Shown here: piece after piece, positions 12,507-25,854 of the stretch | How the letters are laid out: each line of letters starts with the position of its first letter | Numbering within the stretch: the first letter of the stretch is position 1 | Source: Tethya wilhelma | Lineage: Eukaryota > Porifera > Demospongiae > Tethyida > Tethyidae | DNA length: 64,000 nt | NCBI GenBank assembly: GCA_964030475.1 | Contig: CAXIPT010000002.1 | Coordinates: 19,811,010-19,875,009 of the forward strand | Direction of reading: 5' to 3' | Translations under genes and position numbers: made by a program | The notes under the pieces: generated by a model | Databases searched by the model: none | Seen by the model: the letters and a program-made list of their open reading frames with translations, nothing else | Told to the model about the DNA's origin: nothing

Positions 12507-15500
12507 GAGAAAGGTCTAGAAATACTGTGCACTCTTCAAGTGTGTTCCTCCAACAAACAGGCTAGTGAATTCTGTCCTTCATTCGGTCTTGGTGTGGTTG
12601 GCAGTGATGTGGTGTTTGTTCGAAACGGCATAGAGGATCCTGAAGAGCCCATACCAATTCAGCAAAGCTACCATCTTGTCACTAAAAAGAACAAGAAATG
12701 TCTAGGAGAGGTTTGTACCTTAGTAATAATTAGGGAAGTGTATGCTTCTATTCAAAAAAATAGATTGAAAGTTTTATTTTAGATGATTATTTTGCCACTT
12801 CCCAAATCATTCATGTGGTAAAAAAACAACAAAAAAAAACAAAAACAAAATAAAACAAAAAAAATCCCAAAGAGTAAATCACTTTATGTTGTGAAAACTT
12901 GTCCATCTTCAGAGAGAGAGTTATCATTCTAATAGCTGATGTAAACTCTATATTCTCAGGTGGTGAATGGCGGTCCTCTACCTCCAGTAGCCACTCACAG
13001 GCCCTACTCCAGCTTCTCAACCGAGGCTCTTTCACTGTCACCCAGAGCAAGGGAACCGACTCCCTTACCAGAGCTCAAGCCGAGCTACACTGAAGAGGAT
13101 CTCACTGCTGTTGTGTCGACTGTAATTGGTGAGATCGTGGGCTGTGATTTGAGGAGAATCGCTGAAGAGTGTGTGCAGGAAGAGGTAAGGGTTGACGATC
13201 AACATGTGTGAGCTGGTTTAATTTGTGTGTCTCAAATTAACTACTGCGTTGTTATTATTGCCAAGTATTAGTGGATCTACTTGTGTGTGTTTTGTGTGTG
13301 TTTCTGCTCTTACAGACTGAACACCAAGCTCTAATTAAAGCCTGTGCTTCCCTCATGTGCAATGAATTGATGAACGAGTGCATTCAGCAAGAAACACTCA
13401 AAGTAGCCCAAGCCACGCTCACAGAAGCTCAGGACACCAGTAAGGCCAAAGATGAGCTCTCAGAGAGGCTAGTAATGGAGGTATTGGAGAGTGGGGTGGG
13501 CCAGGAAGTGGCACAGATGGTGGAGAAAGTGTACAGGTTTGTTTTTTAACAATGGATGTGTATTGGTGGTGTATGTACCATAGTGTATTGTTGAGTATGT
13601 ACCACAGTGTTATAGTGTGGGTAGTTAAATTGAATGGAGAAATGCATTGTACTTGCAGGTATTGTGTTGTTCAAGCTCAAGCTACTGACTCAGCTGTAAG
13701 ACACATTACCGAGGAGCTGCTTAAGGAAGGTGTGGACCATGAGTCTGGGAGTGTGGTCGAAGAAACATATAGTGAGCTCATTCAAGAAAGAGAAGATAAT
13801 CTAGAGGCTCTTGAGAGAATTGTTGTGACAGAGCGACTGAGGAGATATTGGGCAAGGTGTGTTATATTATGTGTGTGCATGTGTACATTGAAATGTTATG
13901 GATGTTTCAAATCAATCATTCATCAGTTGGCGTCATATGCTGAAAGTTCGACAGACTATATCGGGCATCCCACCCCTCCCCCCTCTGATACCGTTACAAC
14001 GGCAACTAGAACTACTTCTACCCCTTGAGAAGCGGCAACGAATTGAGACCACGACTTTGGAAGAGGAAGACCATATAAGGAAACAACTAGAGGCAAGCAT
14101 AAAGGAAAGAGAAAACGCAAGGTACAGAGAATGTTTTTTTATCAAAAGTGTCCTCCTAGAGTACCTTGTATCTTGTGCAGGAGAGAGTTGTACTCTCCTC
14201 TTGAGATTCCTTCACTGCTTCGAGAGTCACTCCTCTCGTCTCGTATGCCCGAGGGTATCACACATCCACACCGTCACCACCTCACTCCTCACATCTACTG
14301 GAAACTGGTGTTCCTCTTTCCACCCACCCACAAGATGAGTCCGACTGACATGAGGATGGTGCAATGGCTCCACCAGAAGCTACAATTTCAAGACAAGTCT
14401 GGCACATCAGAGCAACCACCACCATCATCAGCAGCGCCTTGTGAACTATCCAACGATGTCGTTCAATCTCTGTCTATTTCATCCACCCCTCTTGAAGGAG
14501 AAGATCCTCCTAGAGCAAACACTCACAGACTGCTTAGGCTAGCTGTGAAGAGTGCATCCAGCCAGGTGAGACAGGTTGGCGGTCAGGCTCTGAGGAAAGA
14601 GTTTCTCGGGACAGCGGCTATCATGGTGTACCTACCTACACCTGTTGAAAGAGTGGGTGAAGAGGTGAGTGTCGATGTGATGTGGAGTGCAGTCAGACTT
14701 AGGCTATCAAGCTACAGATTCTGCTTAGTCTATTGAGGTAGACCCCTTTCCCCCTGTGACAGGTCAGGGGTAGAAAATAGAAAATGAGTCTAGCTCTTTG
14801 ATAGATAATGTCCTGCTTAGTAGTGCACATCAATTGATAAGTGAGTAATTCCATGCCAAATCAACACATAAACCCTTGAGGTATACATGTTATTAAAGCA
14901 CACCTTGATTTGGGCATCATAAGTTGCATGGTTTCTCCTTTATAAGCCTCTGAAATTCGCCATTTTTAATGACATTTCCCCATTTATTAGCAAATAACCA
15001 ATCTCCTGTTTGTTTTCAGCTATCGAAGCTGGTACCATTGTACTCGGCATGAAATTTTGCTTCAGATGATATATTTGAAGTGGACAGTCGCTCATTAGTA
15101 GGTCAAAGGTCAATTATTGAAGATGTAATTTAGCATCACTCAAAAACAGCTGGGTTTTTTCCGACAATTTCACATTCGTGTGATCTGTAAAATTCTTCTT
15201 TATGTTGTACATGTACAAGTTTGGTGATGGGATCTAAATGGGATCAGAAGATACAGGCCTATATATACACCTGGCTACATCATTTGCAAAAGAGAAATAC
15301 CACACTCAGGAGTATTTTACATTCGACATTCGGCATGAGACATGCGACATGCGGCATGCGACATGCGACATGCAACATTCGACATTCGGCATGCGACATG
15401 CAACATGCGACATGCGACATGCGACATTCGACATGCGGCATGCAACATGCAACATGCGACATTAGACATGCGGCATGCGACATGCGACATACGACATACG

Positions 15501-17782
15501 ACATTTAACATGCAGCATGCAACATGCAACATGCAACATGCGACATTCGACATGTGGCATGTGACATGCGGCATGCGACATATGACATGCAACATGTGAC
15601 ATGCGCCATGCAACATTCGGCATGTGACATGCGGCATGCAACATGCGACATGCTACATGCGACATGCGACATGCGACATTCAACATGCAACATACGACAT
15701 GCAACATGCGACATTCGACATGCGGCATGCGACATGCGACATGCGACATGCGACATTTGACATGCGGCATGCGACATGCGAGATTCGACATGCGACATGC
15801 GGCATGCGACATGCGACATTTAACATGCGGCATGCAACATGCGACATGCAACATGTGACATGCGACATACGACATTATACCACATACGACATTTAACATT
15901 AAACATTACATTGGCTACTTCATTTGCAAAAGATAAAATCAATAAATAGAAATACTACACTCAGGTGTTTAGATCCCATTACCAAACTTGAACATAAAGG
16001 AGAATTTTTACAGATCACAAGAGTGTGAAATTTCCGGAAAAAAACCAGCCGTTTTTGAGTGATGAGCACTAAATTACATCTTAAAAAATGACTTTTGCCC
16101 TGCTAACAAGTGACCGTCCACTTCATATACCGTAATTTGACTAATATTCGCATTGGGGAAATTTTCGTACGCATCGCCATGTGTGAAAATTAAATTTTGA
16201 TGACCCTTAACCAATATTCATGCGGGTGCTGCACATGTACGAAAATTAAGCACGCGGAATTTTAACATACGGAATATTTTCAATTTGAAAATATCCCAAA
16301 CTACAGTAATATCATCTGAAGTGAAATTTCATGCCGAGGTGCTCATTTTTTTGTGTTGATTTGGCATGGAATTACCCAAGTGTCTGTTGGGAGAGAGTAT
16401 ACGTATTAATTTTTAGAAAGTGAGTAAAAAAATTTTTGAGAATTCACCTGACTTCCTGTTTGTCCTCAGGCACTGATTGGGTACATCTTGGAAATGGTGA
16501 ATGTTGTAATTGGTCCTTGTCAGGGGGTACCCCTGCTCATTATCTACCCTCACCAGTTGGAGGAGAACCACCTTGCTCTCTTGTTAAACACTAGAATGTG
16601 TAAGTTGGAGATGTGTAGTATCCCATTAATACTGGGTAACCTGTATAAACGTACACATGCACTCACCTACAGCACTCAAGATGTGCCTTCAAGATTCTTT
16701 CATTTCTGAAGTGCACTGGATGAAACTCTCTGTACCAGATGGCCTTTCACCCCACCCTGTACAACAGGTGTGTGTGTGATGGCTACTTCATTTGCAAAAG
16801 ATAAATACCAATAAATAGAAATACTACACTCAGGTGTTTAGATCCCATTACCAAACTTGTACAACATAAAGAAGAATTTTTACAGATCACAAGAGTGTGA
16901 AATTTCCGGAAAAAAACCGGCCGTTTTTGAGTGATGAGCACTAAATTACATCTTAAAAAATGACTTTTTGCCCTGCTAACAAGCGACCGTCCACTTGTTA
17001 TACCGTAATTTGACTAATATTCGCATTGGGGAAATTTTCGTACGCATCGCCGTGTGTGAAAATTAAACACGCGGAATTTTAACATGTGGAATATTTTCAA
17101 CGCGAAAATATCCCAAACTACAGTAATATCATCTGAAGTGAAATTTCATGCCGAGTACAATGGTACCAGCCTCGATAGCTGAAAACAACCAGGGCATTGG
17201 TTATTTGCTAATAAATGGGGAAACGTCATTAAAAATGGCCAATTTCAGAGGCTTATAAGTGAGAAGTCATGCAACTTATGATGCCCAAATTAGCTAGATG
17301 TGGTTTAATAACTTGTGGTAAGGTATAAATACCTCAAGTTTTGTTGAATTCTGTGAGGGTGCTCATTTTTCCCTGTTGATTTGGCATGGAATTACCCAAG
17401 TGTCTGTTGGGAGAGAGTATACGTATTAATTTTTAGAAAGTGAGTAAACTTTTTGAGAATTCACCTGACTTCCTGTTTGTCCCCAGGCACTGATTGGGTA
17501 CATCTTGGAAATGGTGAATGTTGTAATTGGTCCTTGTCAGGGGGTACCCCTGCTCATTATCTACCCTCACCAGTTGGAGGAGAACCACCTTGCTCTCTTG
17601 TTAAACACTAGAATGTGTAAGTTGGAGATGTTTAGTAACCCATTAATACTGGTTAACCTGTAAAAATGTACACATGCACTCACCTACAGCACTCAAGATG
17701 TGCCTTCAAGATTCTTTTATTTCTGAAGTGCACTGGATGAAACTCTCTGTACCAGATGTCCTTTCATCCCATCCTGTACAAC

Positions 17783-17815
<33 letters not shown>

Positions 17816-19080
17816 AACTCTCAGTGTTTCTGACAAGTCACCTATAACTCCTTTGAGTTGGTATAGTAATGCTCCACCATATTACATATCTTGGTCTAAA
17901 TCTAAAGATATTCATCACTGTGTTCTCATCTCTTGTCCATTCATGTACAGCTGTGCTCTGGTCTGCGATGGTTGGCAGACCACTCCTCCCCTCAACCTTC
18001 ACTCTGCCACTTGCCAGTCAAAGAATTTGTAGAAATGGGTATGCAAATGTTTTTATTGTGTTAAAACTTTTAACTTGTCTCTCTACCTCTCTCTCAGGTC
18101 TCCTTGAACACTTTGTTCCACTTGTGGTCTCAGATCAGGAAAATCGTTCAAAATTACATCTCCCCTCTCAGCCTCCAGCCCCTATCGTTACCCTCTACAA
18201 TGCTGTAATAGAATACTTGGTTTCCGTAGCAACTGCCAATGAACTGAAGGCCTCAAATTGGCCACTAACTGAATTTGCTCCCCAGAGTTTCTCACACAGA
18301 GGTCAGCATCTAGTACTCACAGTTGAGCCAAATCCTAACATTTTTTCCCTTTTCCTTTCAGGCTTGCCTCCTCTAGATTGGAACAGCCCTGGACACCTGG
18401 CTGGCATCAACAGGTGTATCGGTTCTCTCTACCTTCCTATGCCTCCTCATTACCATGGCAACCACCAGCACCAAGGCACGATGGAATGGTCCAAGCAATG
18501 TGAGCAGTGTCTGGAGTACGTCAGTCACATCACATTGCCTGAATGGGTTGGAGAGAAGACATCTAGCATACCTCTACTGTCCAGGTGAAGTGTGTTGTAT
18601 TATATGTTGTAGTATATACTAGTTGTGTAGAGCTAGCCGCCAGAACAGTCTTGTGAGTGTGACACTGTATATATTGTACCAAGATGTACTCTTGATTGTA
18701 CTCATACAATACACTAGTGGTAGTTCACTATTATTTTGTATTGATACTGTATACGTAATCAATTTCACAGAATCAAGTCATTACTCCATCTTCATTATTG
18801 CAAATTGGAAGGGGCTGACCCATTCGCTACTCCAAGTGTGCCTTGGGATCAAGTCATCACAGCATGTACAGATCACATGCTCTCTCAACTGCAATCGTGT
18901 GACCTCTGGGTGAGCTGTCTACTGCACGGCAACGAGGCCACTGCCACGGTGAAATTCTCCATCCCAACAAGGTGGCTGCAGGCTCAAGCTGAGACCAGTC
19001 TCCTCTCTGTTGAACAATCATCATCATCTTCTACTTTCAGAAAGAGGTTTGGTGCTCATTAAATAGAATTAACCTTCAAT

Positions 19081-19125
<45 letters not shown>

Positions 19126-19883
19126 NNNNNNNNNNNNNNNNNNNNNNNNNNNNNNNNNNNNNNNNNNNNNNNNNNNNNNNNNNNNNNNATGCACATTTTT
19201 TTCTTCTTCATTCCCTCACACAGACATAGAAGATATCGTAGTGATCCTCCATTGCTCTCTGTTTCATACCACACTCCTAACTCTGGTTCACTGAGTGTGG
19301 GTGTGTCTCCCGCAGTACAGATTCGTGGTGCTGGTGGTGGTCCAGCCCGTGAGGAGGAGAATATTGATGAAAATAAACTCAAGAAGAAACTGGAAATGAG
19401 CATACAGAATGAAAAGACCCTTTCACAAAGGTTTCAAAGTTATTAGTATGCTTGTTTTGTCATAGTTGCTGTATTTGAAGTGCTCTCTCTCTCTTTCTCT
19501 CTCTCTCTCCCTCTCTCTTTCTCTCTTGGTTTTAGTTTTGAAGCTCAGTTGCACCAATGGCTGTCAGGGCCATCCACCATAGACAGTGAGCCTCCAAGAG
19601 TTGCTTCAAGTTCTTCTGACTCTGCAGAGGAGACTTGGGAGGACAACTCCATCGCAAGAGGACTGAAACAGCTCAGGAAGAAAATCAGGCTAACCAGGTA
19701 CACAGGGTGTACACACGACTAGCTACATTGTCCCTCCTATGGGGTTGTTGGTCATACATGTACATGTAACTAATTGGTTGTTGTTTTTTTTTATCAATAT
19801 GTAGGTGGCAGGACACCCAAGACAATATTCACTTGCACTCTCTTGTCAGTGGTAGTAAGAAACGCTCTTCATATGTTTTGTAA
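5508..19883 (+). CDS. MCM3AP: MCM3AP/GANP-type mRNA-export scaffold (SAC3 family)
   Basis: Large protein of the SAC3/GANP family, the nuclear-pore-associated scaffold that couples mRNA processing to export. Coding exons: 5508-5543, 5611-5644, 5737-6602, 6868-7323, 7708-8119, 8188-8330, 8419-8478, 8564-8710, 8880-8941, 8999-9131, 11812-11888, 11994-12107, 12184-12346, 12561-12710, 12960-13184, 13316-13536, 13659-13856, 13927-14121, 14181-14664, 16470-16599, 16673-16767, 17487-17616, 17690-17784, 17951-18038, 18098-18301, 18362-18584, 18771-19046, 19224-19430, 19536-19697, 19805-19883. Frame is kept throughout: 5865 nt, about 1954 residues, against about 1980 in human GANP. Visible parts are an N-terminal region with four NPF motifs, an RRM ([12 protein letters not shown] onward), the SAC3 signature [15 protein letters not shown], a helical middle, and the GANP-specific C-terminal half. 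One intron contains a whole TRIM-NHL gene. Exons 16470-16767 are duplicated in tandem at 17487-17784. Confidence 0.92.
6671..6865. repeat. (CA)n microsatellite with assembly gap
   Basis: A CA dinucleotide tract is interrupted by 74 N (6701-6774) and ends at the splice acceptor 'catag' before the GANP exon at 6868. The true array length is unknown. Confidence 0.95.
9262..11559 (+). CDS. TRIM-NHL protein (RING, B-boxes, coiled coil, filamin, NHL), intronless and nested
   Basis: Single-exon E3-ligase-type protein of 765 residues (start [10 protein letters not shown]; the ORF stays open 37 codons further upstream). Domains in order: RING with CAVC at residue 16 and CPMC near 65; B-box 1 (RCGKC...[13 protein letters not shown], about 100-145); B-box 2 ([17 protein letters not shown]...[14 protein letters not shown], about 165-205); coiled coil to about 330; a filamin-type Ig domain (about 395-500); and NHL propeller repeats (e.g. 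[38 protein letters not shown]) to the C-terminus. This is the TRIM2/TRIM3/TRIM71 architecture: ubiquitin ligases that also bind RNA or cargo through NHL. The gene lies wholly in a 2.7 kb intron of the GANP gene, on the same strand. Lack of introns beside intron-rich neighbours suggests retroposition or a lineage-specific intronless TRIM expansion. Orthology to one human TRIM is not resolved. Confidence 0.92.
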   Translation: MAEPATIDKVKEELTCAVCLKLFTTPKTLPCLHTFCENCLIKSEEMRRRTRGRNDSEDTVECPMCFGKSSHQGGVKKLTTNFTYTNLVEHVKIHRQVTTDQNLRCGKCKEDVDAPAVAFCYDCGAALCKFCHEMHQRNRELSLHTTLTLEEIKNREASTDDLPKVKRAYTCSVHGDEQELKLYCFTCSEVICRDCTVTKSEHRDHSYEFISKVIESEKEDLKRHLKPLQNVLNSVKKCSAKVKSHLEKLEEVKNERDGQITTAVRSAVQCLEDRQKLLLRESSEIYEYKKKNLVLQLESIEEAQSSIVSALDFAATTMERGTDVEVLMNKAVMISRSKTLQEAHGKVFSSFEVTEEDHTNFVYDPEPFGQFGMLWEAPCATKSTLEGPGLDHPMQGEETQFIVHAHGLSGQKLLHGGGLCSVEITSTPVIAKEPHVLTPTVTDNSNGTYTVSYTPRYSGANSISVKFGEDTVKGCPYEVSVVRNYIRPFPEPNIFTIPNASPWGLAMISSTELAITASDCLVHIYTINGEPKGVVPSSFVRPYGIATDHAGYLWLTDREAHTISKFKRESNGDFVKLFQFGNRGVNPGQFSHPRGIAVNPTTGYIYISDMKNNRIQIYKPETSTDSEPQYLSLFGGPGKTPGCFNLPAGLCFNRKGELVVCDDHNCRLQVFDPEGQFLYDMGTNKSHKGLLCSPIGIATDSLGRYIITEFGSHCVSFLSPEGEILNCVRTIGKGYGQFVHPRGITVDSSGYVYVADNENMRVARF
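11936..11970. repeat. (CA)n microsatellite
   Basis: Dinucleotide tract followed by a TA run, in the GANP intron just before the exon at 11994. Confidence 0.9.
12357..12500. repeat. (GT)n/(GTAT)n microsatellite
   Basis: Compound tract of GT and GTGTAT units with one unresolved N, inside the GANP intron after exon 12184-12346. It produces long spurious ORFs of Cys-Val repeats. Confidence 0.9.
14843..16376. mobile_element. Fold-back element with ~400-bp inver­ted arms
   Basis: The left arm (about 14843-15240) is the imperfect reverse complement of the right arm (about 15960-16376). Both termini carry GTAATTCCATGCCAAATCAA in the outward orientation, and both inner ends carry a 'gggatcta'/'tagatccc' block. 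A second, less deleted copy of the right arm (16779-17396) results from the adjacent tandem duplication; it retains about 150 bp missing from the first. The loop between the arms is filled by a heptamer minisatellite flanked by a short direct repeat ('ggctac-tcatttgcaaaaga'). 'aagtg' occurs next to both outer ends and may be a target duplication. No protein is encoded. It lies in a GANP intron. Confidence 0.72.
15320..15897. repeat. (CATGCGA)n heptamer minisatellite
   Basis: About 580 bp of a 7-bp unit CATGCGA with variants CATTCGA, CATGCGG, CATGCAA and CATACGA, roughly 80 units. Because 7 is not a multiple of 3, every frame on both strands reads as a heptapeptide repeat (e.g. MRHATCD), which explains the cluster of ORFs here. 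These are not genes. Confidence 0.95.
15912..17800. repeat. Tandem duplication carrying two GANP exons
   Basis: Copy 1 is about 15913-16780 and copy 2 about 16781-17796. Each holds the right arm of the fold-back element followed by the exon pair 16470-16599/16673-16767 or 17487-17616/17690-17784. The first exon is identical in both copies over 130 nt. The second differs at four positions, two of them amino-acid-changing (G to V and P to S). Copy 1 lacks about 150 bp of intron sequence between two 'gag' triplets. Both exon pairs are in phase, so splicing all four would give an internally repeated protein. Confidence 0.88.
19082..19188. repeat. (CT)n microsatellite with assembly gap
   Basis: A CT tract runs into 63 N (19126-19188) within the GANP intron before exon 19224. 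Confidence 0.95.
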
Positions 19884-20127
19884 CATGCAATCTGTAATCC
19901 GTACATGAGAATATAGTTACACTTCACATGCAACAATTCAACTGTCTCTCACAATAACAGGTTTAATTTGTGTAAAAATACATAAATTATCATAATCCTC
20001 ATGCGGTGATTTCTATTGTAAATCTGTGGATAAAAAAATATCTGTCAAACTATAATAGTAAATGAACAGTGAACCACACAAACACACAATCACAAGAATA
20101 ACAAACTGTTATGTGTTTGAAATATTG

Positions 20128-23100
20128 TTACGACACAGGGTCTTCCATCACAAAGGCAGCAGTGTCCGAGTTTTCTGGTTGTGACACAGTTGAGTCCTTG
20201 CGGCCATCTTGACTGCTTGTGTCTTTGTCCAGGTCTTCGGTCACCTCTTCCGTGACCTCTTCTATTGCTTCTGGTGGTGTGTCGTCAGGTTTAGTATCTT
20301 CTTCCTATATAGATTGAGTGTATGGGATGGTGATTTGGAGGTGTATGATAACAAATATATCAAACTATACCTTTATTTCTTCAACCTTTTCTGTTTGAGC
20401 TTGTGTGTTTGGTGCATCCTCATCTGAGTGTTGCTGCGTGGTTGGCTCCTCCTTTACAGGCTGCTCACTCTCATTCAGTGGTTCTCCAGGCGCCGCAGAG
20501 TCTCCTTCTTGTTCCTCAACTTCTTCAGCTACTGATTCTTGTTCATTATTACCAGGAGTCTCTGATTTTTCCTCTTCCGTGCCTTTCACCTCTTCATCAA
20601 CAACGGCCTCCTCTATCTCTTCATCAACTGGTCCATCAGGTATCTCTTCAGGGACATCATCATCTCCCTTGGTGGTTCTCTCCTCCTCTTCTCTCTTGCT
20701 GAGCACGCTGTGTGTTCTGCTCTGTTCCACCACCTCCTCTGGAATAGATTCGGTGGTGTCGTCAATTTTCACACTGCTGGTCGTCTCGTTGGGTTGTGGT
20801 GAGTGTTGTGTCGGCTCTGGAGTGGATTCCTTTGCTGTTGTTGTGGGTTGTGATTCCACTGGTGGTGGTCTGGTGGCGTCTTCTAGTGGGTTACGATTTA
20901 ACGAGAGATCGATTGAAGTTTGAAGAGGTTGTGTCTTCAGTTCAACATCATGTGTGGTCTGGAGAGGGCAAAAATATTAAATATTATGATATTCATTACA
21001 CAGCCACTAAAGAAGTGTTATCTAAACACCCCAGCATGCAATTTTGACAAATCCTAAATTCATGAAAATTCACAAATGGTCTAATCTTTACAAACAATTT
21101 CAAACCCAAAGGAACCCTCCCAATGCCTGTGCAGACAAGTATCTAATAAACTGGCAAAAGGCTGAGCCACTCAGGTGCCTAGCGTGAGAACTACAGGAAT
21201 GTATATAATGTCAGGCCTGAGGGCATCCATGCATAGGAAAATGATGTGATTCTATTGAGATTACCTGCTCTGTTTGTGGTTCTTCCAATTTCTCGTTGCT
21301 CTCTTCATCAGCAATCTCCTCAGCTTCCTCGAGATCCACTGGTTTCTCCACTTCAGTGTCTCCACTCTCAATCACCACCTCAGCCTCCTCCACATCAGTG
21401 CTCTCAGCCTTGGCTTTGAATAGCGTTTCACCTAATAAATTATGATATTGTGAACCAAACACCAACACGCATTAATCTCTGACCACATTTGTAACGCGAT
21501 ACCAAAACAACCACTTATTGTCCATTCATTCATGATCATTCACCTTGTGATTCATCACTGTACTCCTGACTGGGTTGTTTAGGGGTCGGGGAGTTGTTCT
21601 CCTTAGCGTGAAACAATCCACCAGTTCTTTTCGATGTGCTCGAACCTTCAGAAGACACTAAGTCTTCTTCTTCTTTTTCTTTTTTGGCTACTTCACCCGT
21701 CTGGCTCTTCCTTTCAAGCTCGGGACTCACACTGGCTTTAGTTGCATGGGTAGTTTCAAGCACAGTGGTGGCCGTTGTCTGACTTTGATTGAGGGGATGT
21801 GACGGTGGCTGTCTACCAGTGAGAGACTGTGGAGCCACTGCCGCTGGTGGGCGTGGTGATGGTGGTGAAGAGGGTAGCTGGCCAGTTGGACTACCGCCAA
21901 AAATTGAGTCCTGTATAATATACACAATAACATTGTGTGTAAAACGTGGACATTCACAAACTGGTGGTGTGGTGATTTTGATCTTACTGCTCTGTGATCC
22001 TCGATGGCTTTCACTCTTGCTTCCTTGTTCTTTCTCCCTGCCATTGGTCTACTAGCCCGGCGTTGAAGAGCACGACGTTGTAACGACATCGTTAAGAAAG
22101 GGGTCTTGTTCGAGTCACTCAAACTACCGCTATCTTGCTCTGTGTCAGTAAGATGGGCTTTGTCCGCAGCTCTTCGTCTTAATCTAACAGCCATTCGTGG
22201 TAGGGTAGTGTGTCTGTGAATACGAAAACAGCTAGTGTGATAAGGGCATCATCTCTTACAAAGCGGGAGTACCTTAATAGTTTCCTCTCTTCAGTGGCAC
22301 AGTACGATACCCTCTGGAAGGCTCTGGTTCCCTCAATGGCCACGTACTTCCCTCCATCTTGCAGTTCACTCACAGCGTGGAGTGTCCGTCCGTCAAGAGT
22401 ACACAGTCTCTTCACAGGAGTGAACAGGTTCACTTTTTCAGCGACAATCTCCAGCACATGATCCCACGAACCCATGATCCTTCGAGTCAGCAATACTCTT
22501 GCACCACGGTAGCGCTCATCACCATTACGAAACACACTAACAAACAAAGGTCCATGCTCACATACACTACAGCAATAAATAGCTTATAATGTGAACAATG
22601 AACTCACTGAATGACAAATGGTTTTTCTACCGGTTTCTTGTATCTTGCTGATGCAACAACAGCTTGATGTGTTCTTGGAGGCACAATCAACTGTAGTGTG
22701 TAGTACATAATGAATCAGTGTGTGCCCCAGTGTTCCAGATAATTTGGCAAGTTTCTTACCTCAGCTCTAGGAGGCCTTCTCGGTAGCAACTTTGGGGGAC
22801 TGTCTCCATACCTGTGATGATCATAGGGCATTGTGATGCTTCAGTGAGGGCTTTCTTATAGTCTGTCAGCATGCAAGTAATTTCTCACTTGACTTTCTTG
22901 AAATGCTCAGCCCCTCCTGCCACATAGTAGTGTCCACTTCGCAAATCATTGAGATTCTTCACTCTGTGTCCTCCACTTGGAGTGTAGATGTTTCTGATAG
23001 CAACAGGAGCCTTCAATCCACTGGTCACTCTGTTGAGAAAGGTACTGAAGTCACGAACTTGTCTATCGTTCACTACCAAACACTTTGGCTGCGAATGAGA

Positions 23101-23178
23101 AGCGCCATTTCTGTAGAGGTACACCTTCTTGGCTGTCTTCGCCTCATAGAGGGACATCATGAGCTTCGTTCCTTCCAT
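20128..23178 (-). CDS. Doublecortin-domain protein, DCDC2-like
   Basis: Nine exons on the minus strand (23178-22889, 22811-22760, 22690-22608, 22536-22273, 22213-21988, 21910-21544, 21431-21265, 20958-20371, 20304-20128) total 2214 nt, 737 residues. Two doublecortin domains sit at the N-terminus. The first includes VYLYRNGASHSQPKCLVVN and IYTPSGGHRVKNLNDLRSGH (about residues 18-97). The second includes HVFRNGDERYRGARVLL and LCTLDGRTLHAVSELQDGGK (about 140-230). The C-terminal 400 residues are low-complexity: a basic linker, a Pro/Ser/Thr-rich part and a long Glu/Asp-rich tail. DCDC2 proteins bind tubulin through the DCX pair and act in cilia and on microtubules; the acidic tail is also a feature of vertebrate DCDC2. 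Head-to-head with eEF1A and tail-to-tail with GANP. Confidence 0.88.
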
Positions 23179-25687
<2,509 letters not shown>

Positions 25688-25854
25688 TGCAGGCTGTGCT
25701 GTGTAGGGTTACGAAAGACTGTGTACTTTAATTTAATATTATTTGTCATTTGTAAACCGATTTTAGGTGATTATTATATACGATTGTTGCTTTGTTCAAT
25801 CACAGTATTTGCGAAGAAAAAATATTTGTCTATATTCAAGCTCTTTGTTAAATC

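Noticed and set aside
12170..12782. Cys-Val-Met repeat ORFs
   Set aside because: Products of the (GT)n/(GTAT)n microsatellite fused to real GANP exon sequence.
15320..15897. CRISPR-like regular repeats
   Set aside because: The unit is 7 bp with no spacers; the window is eukaryotic; it is a simple minisatellite.
15221..15899. Overlapping ORFs on both strands with MRHATCD-type repeats
   Set aside because: They are translations of the 7-bp minisatellite in all frames and have no other coding evidence.
20405..20923. Plus-strand Ser-rich ORF of 172 codons
   Set aside because: Exact antisense of the Glu/Asp-rich DCDC2 tail exon, whose splice sites and frame are on the minus strand.
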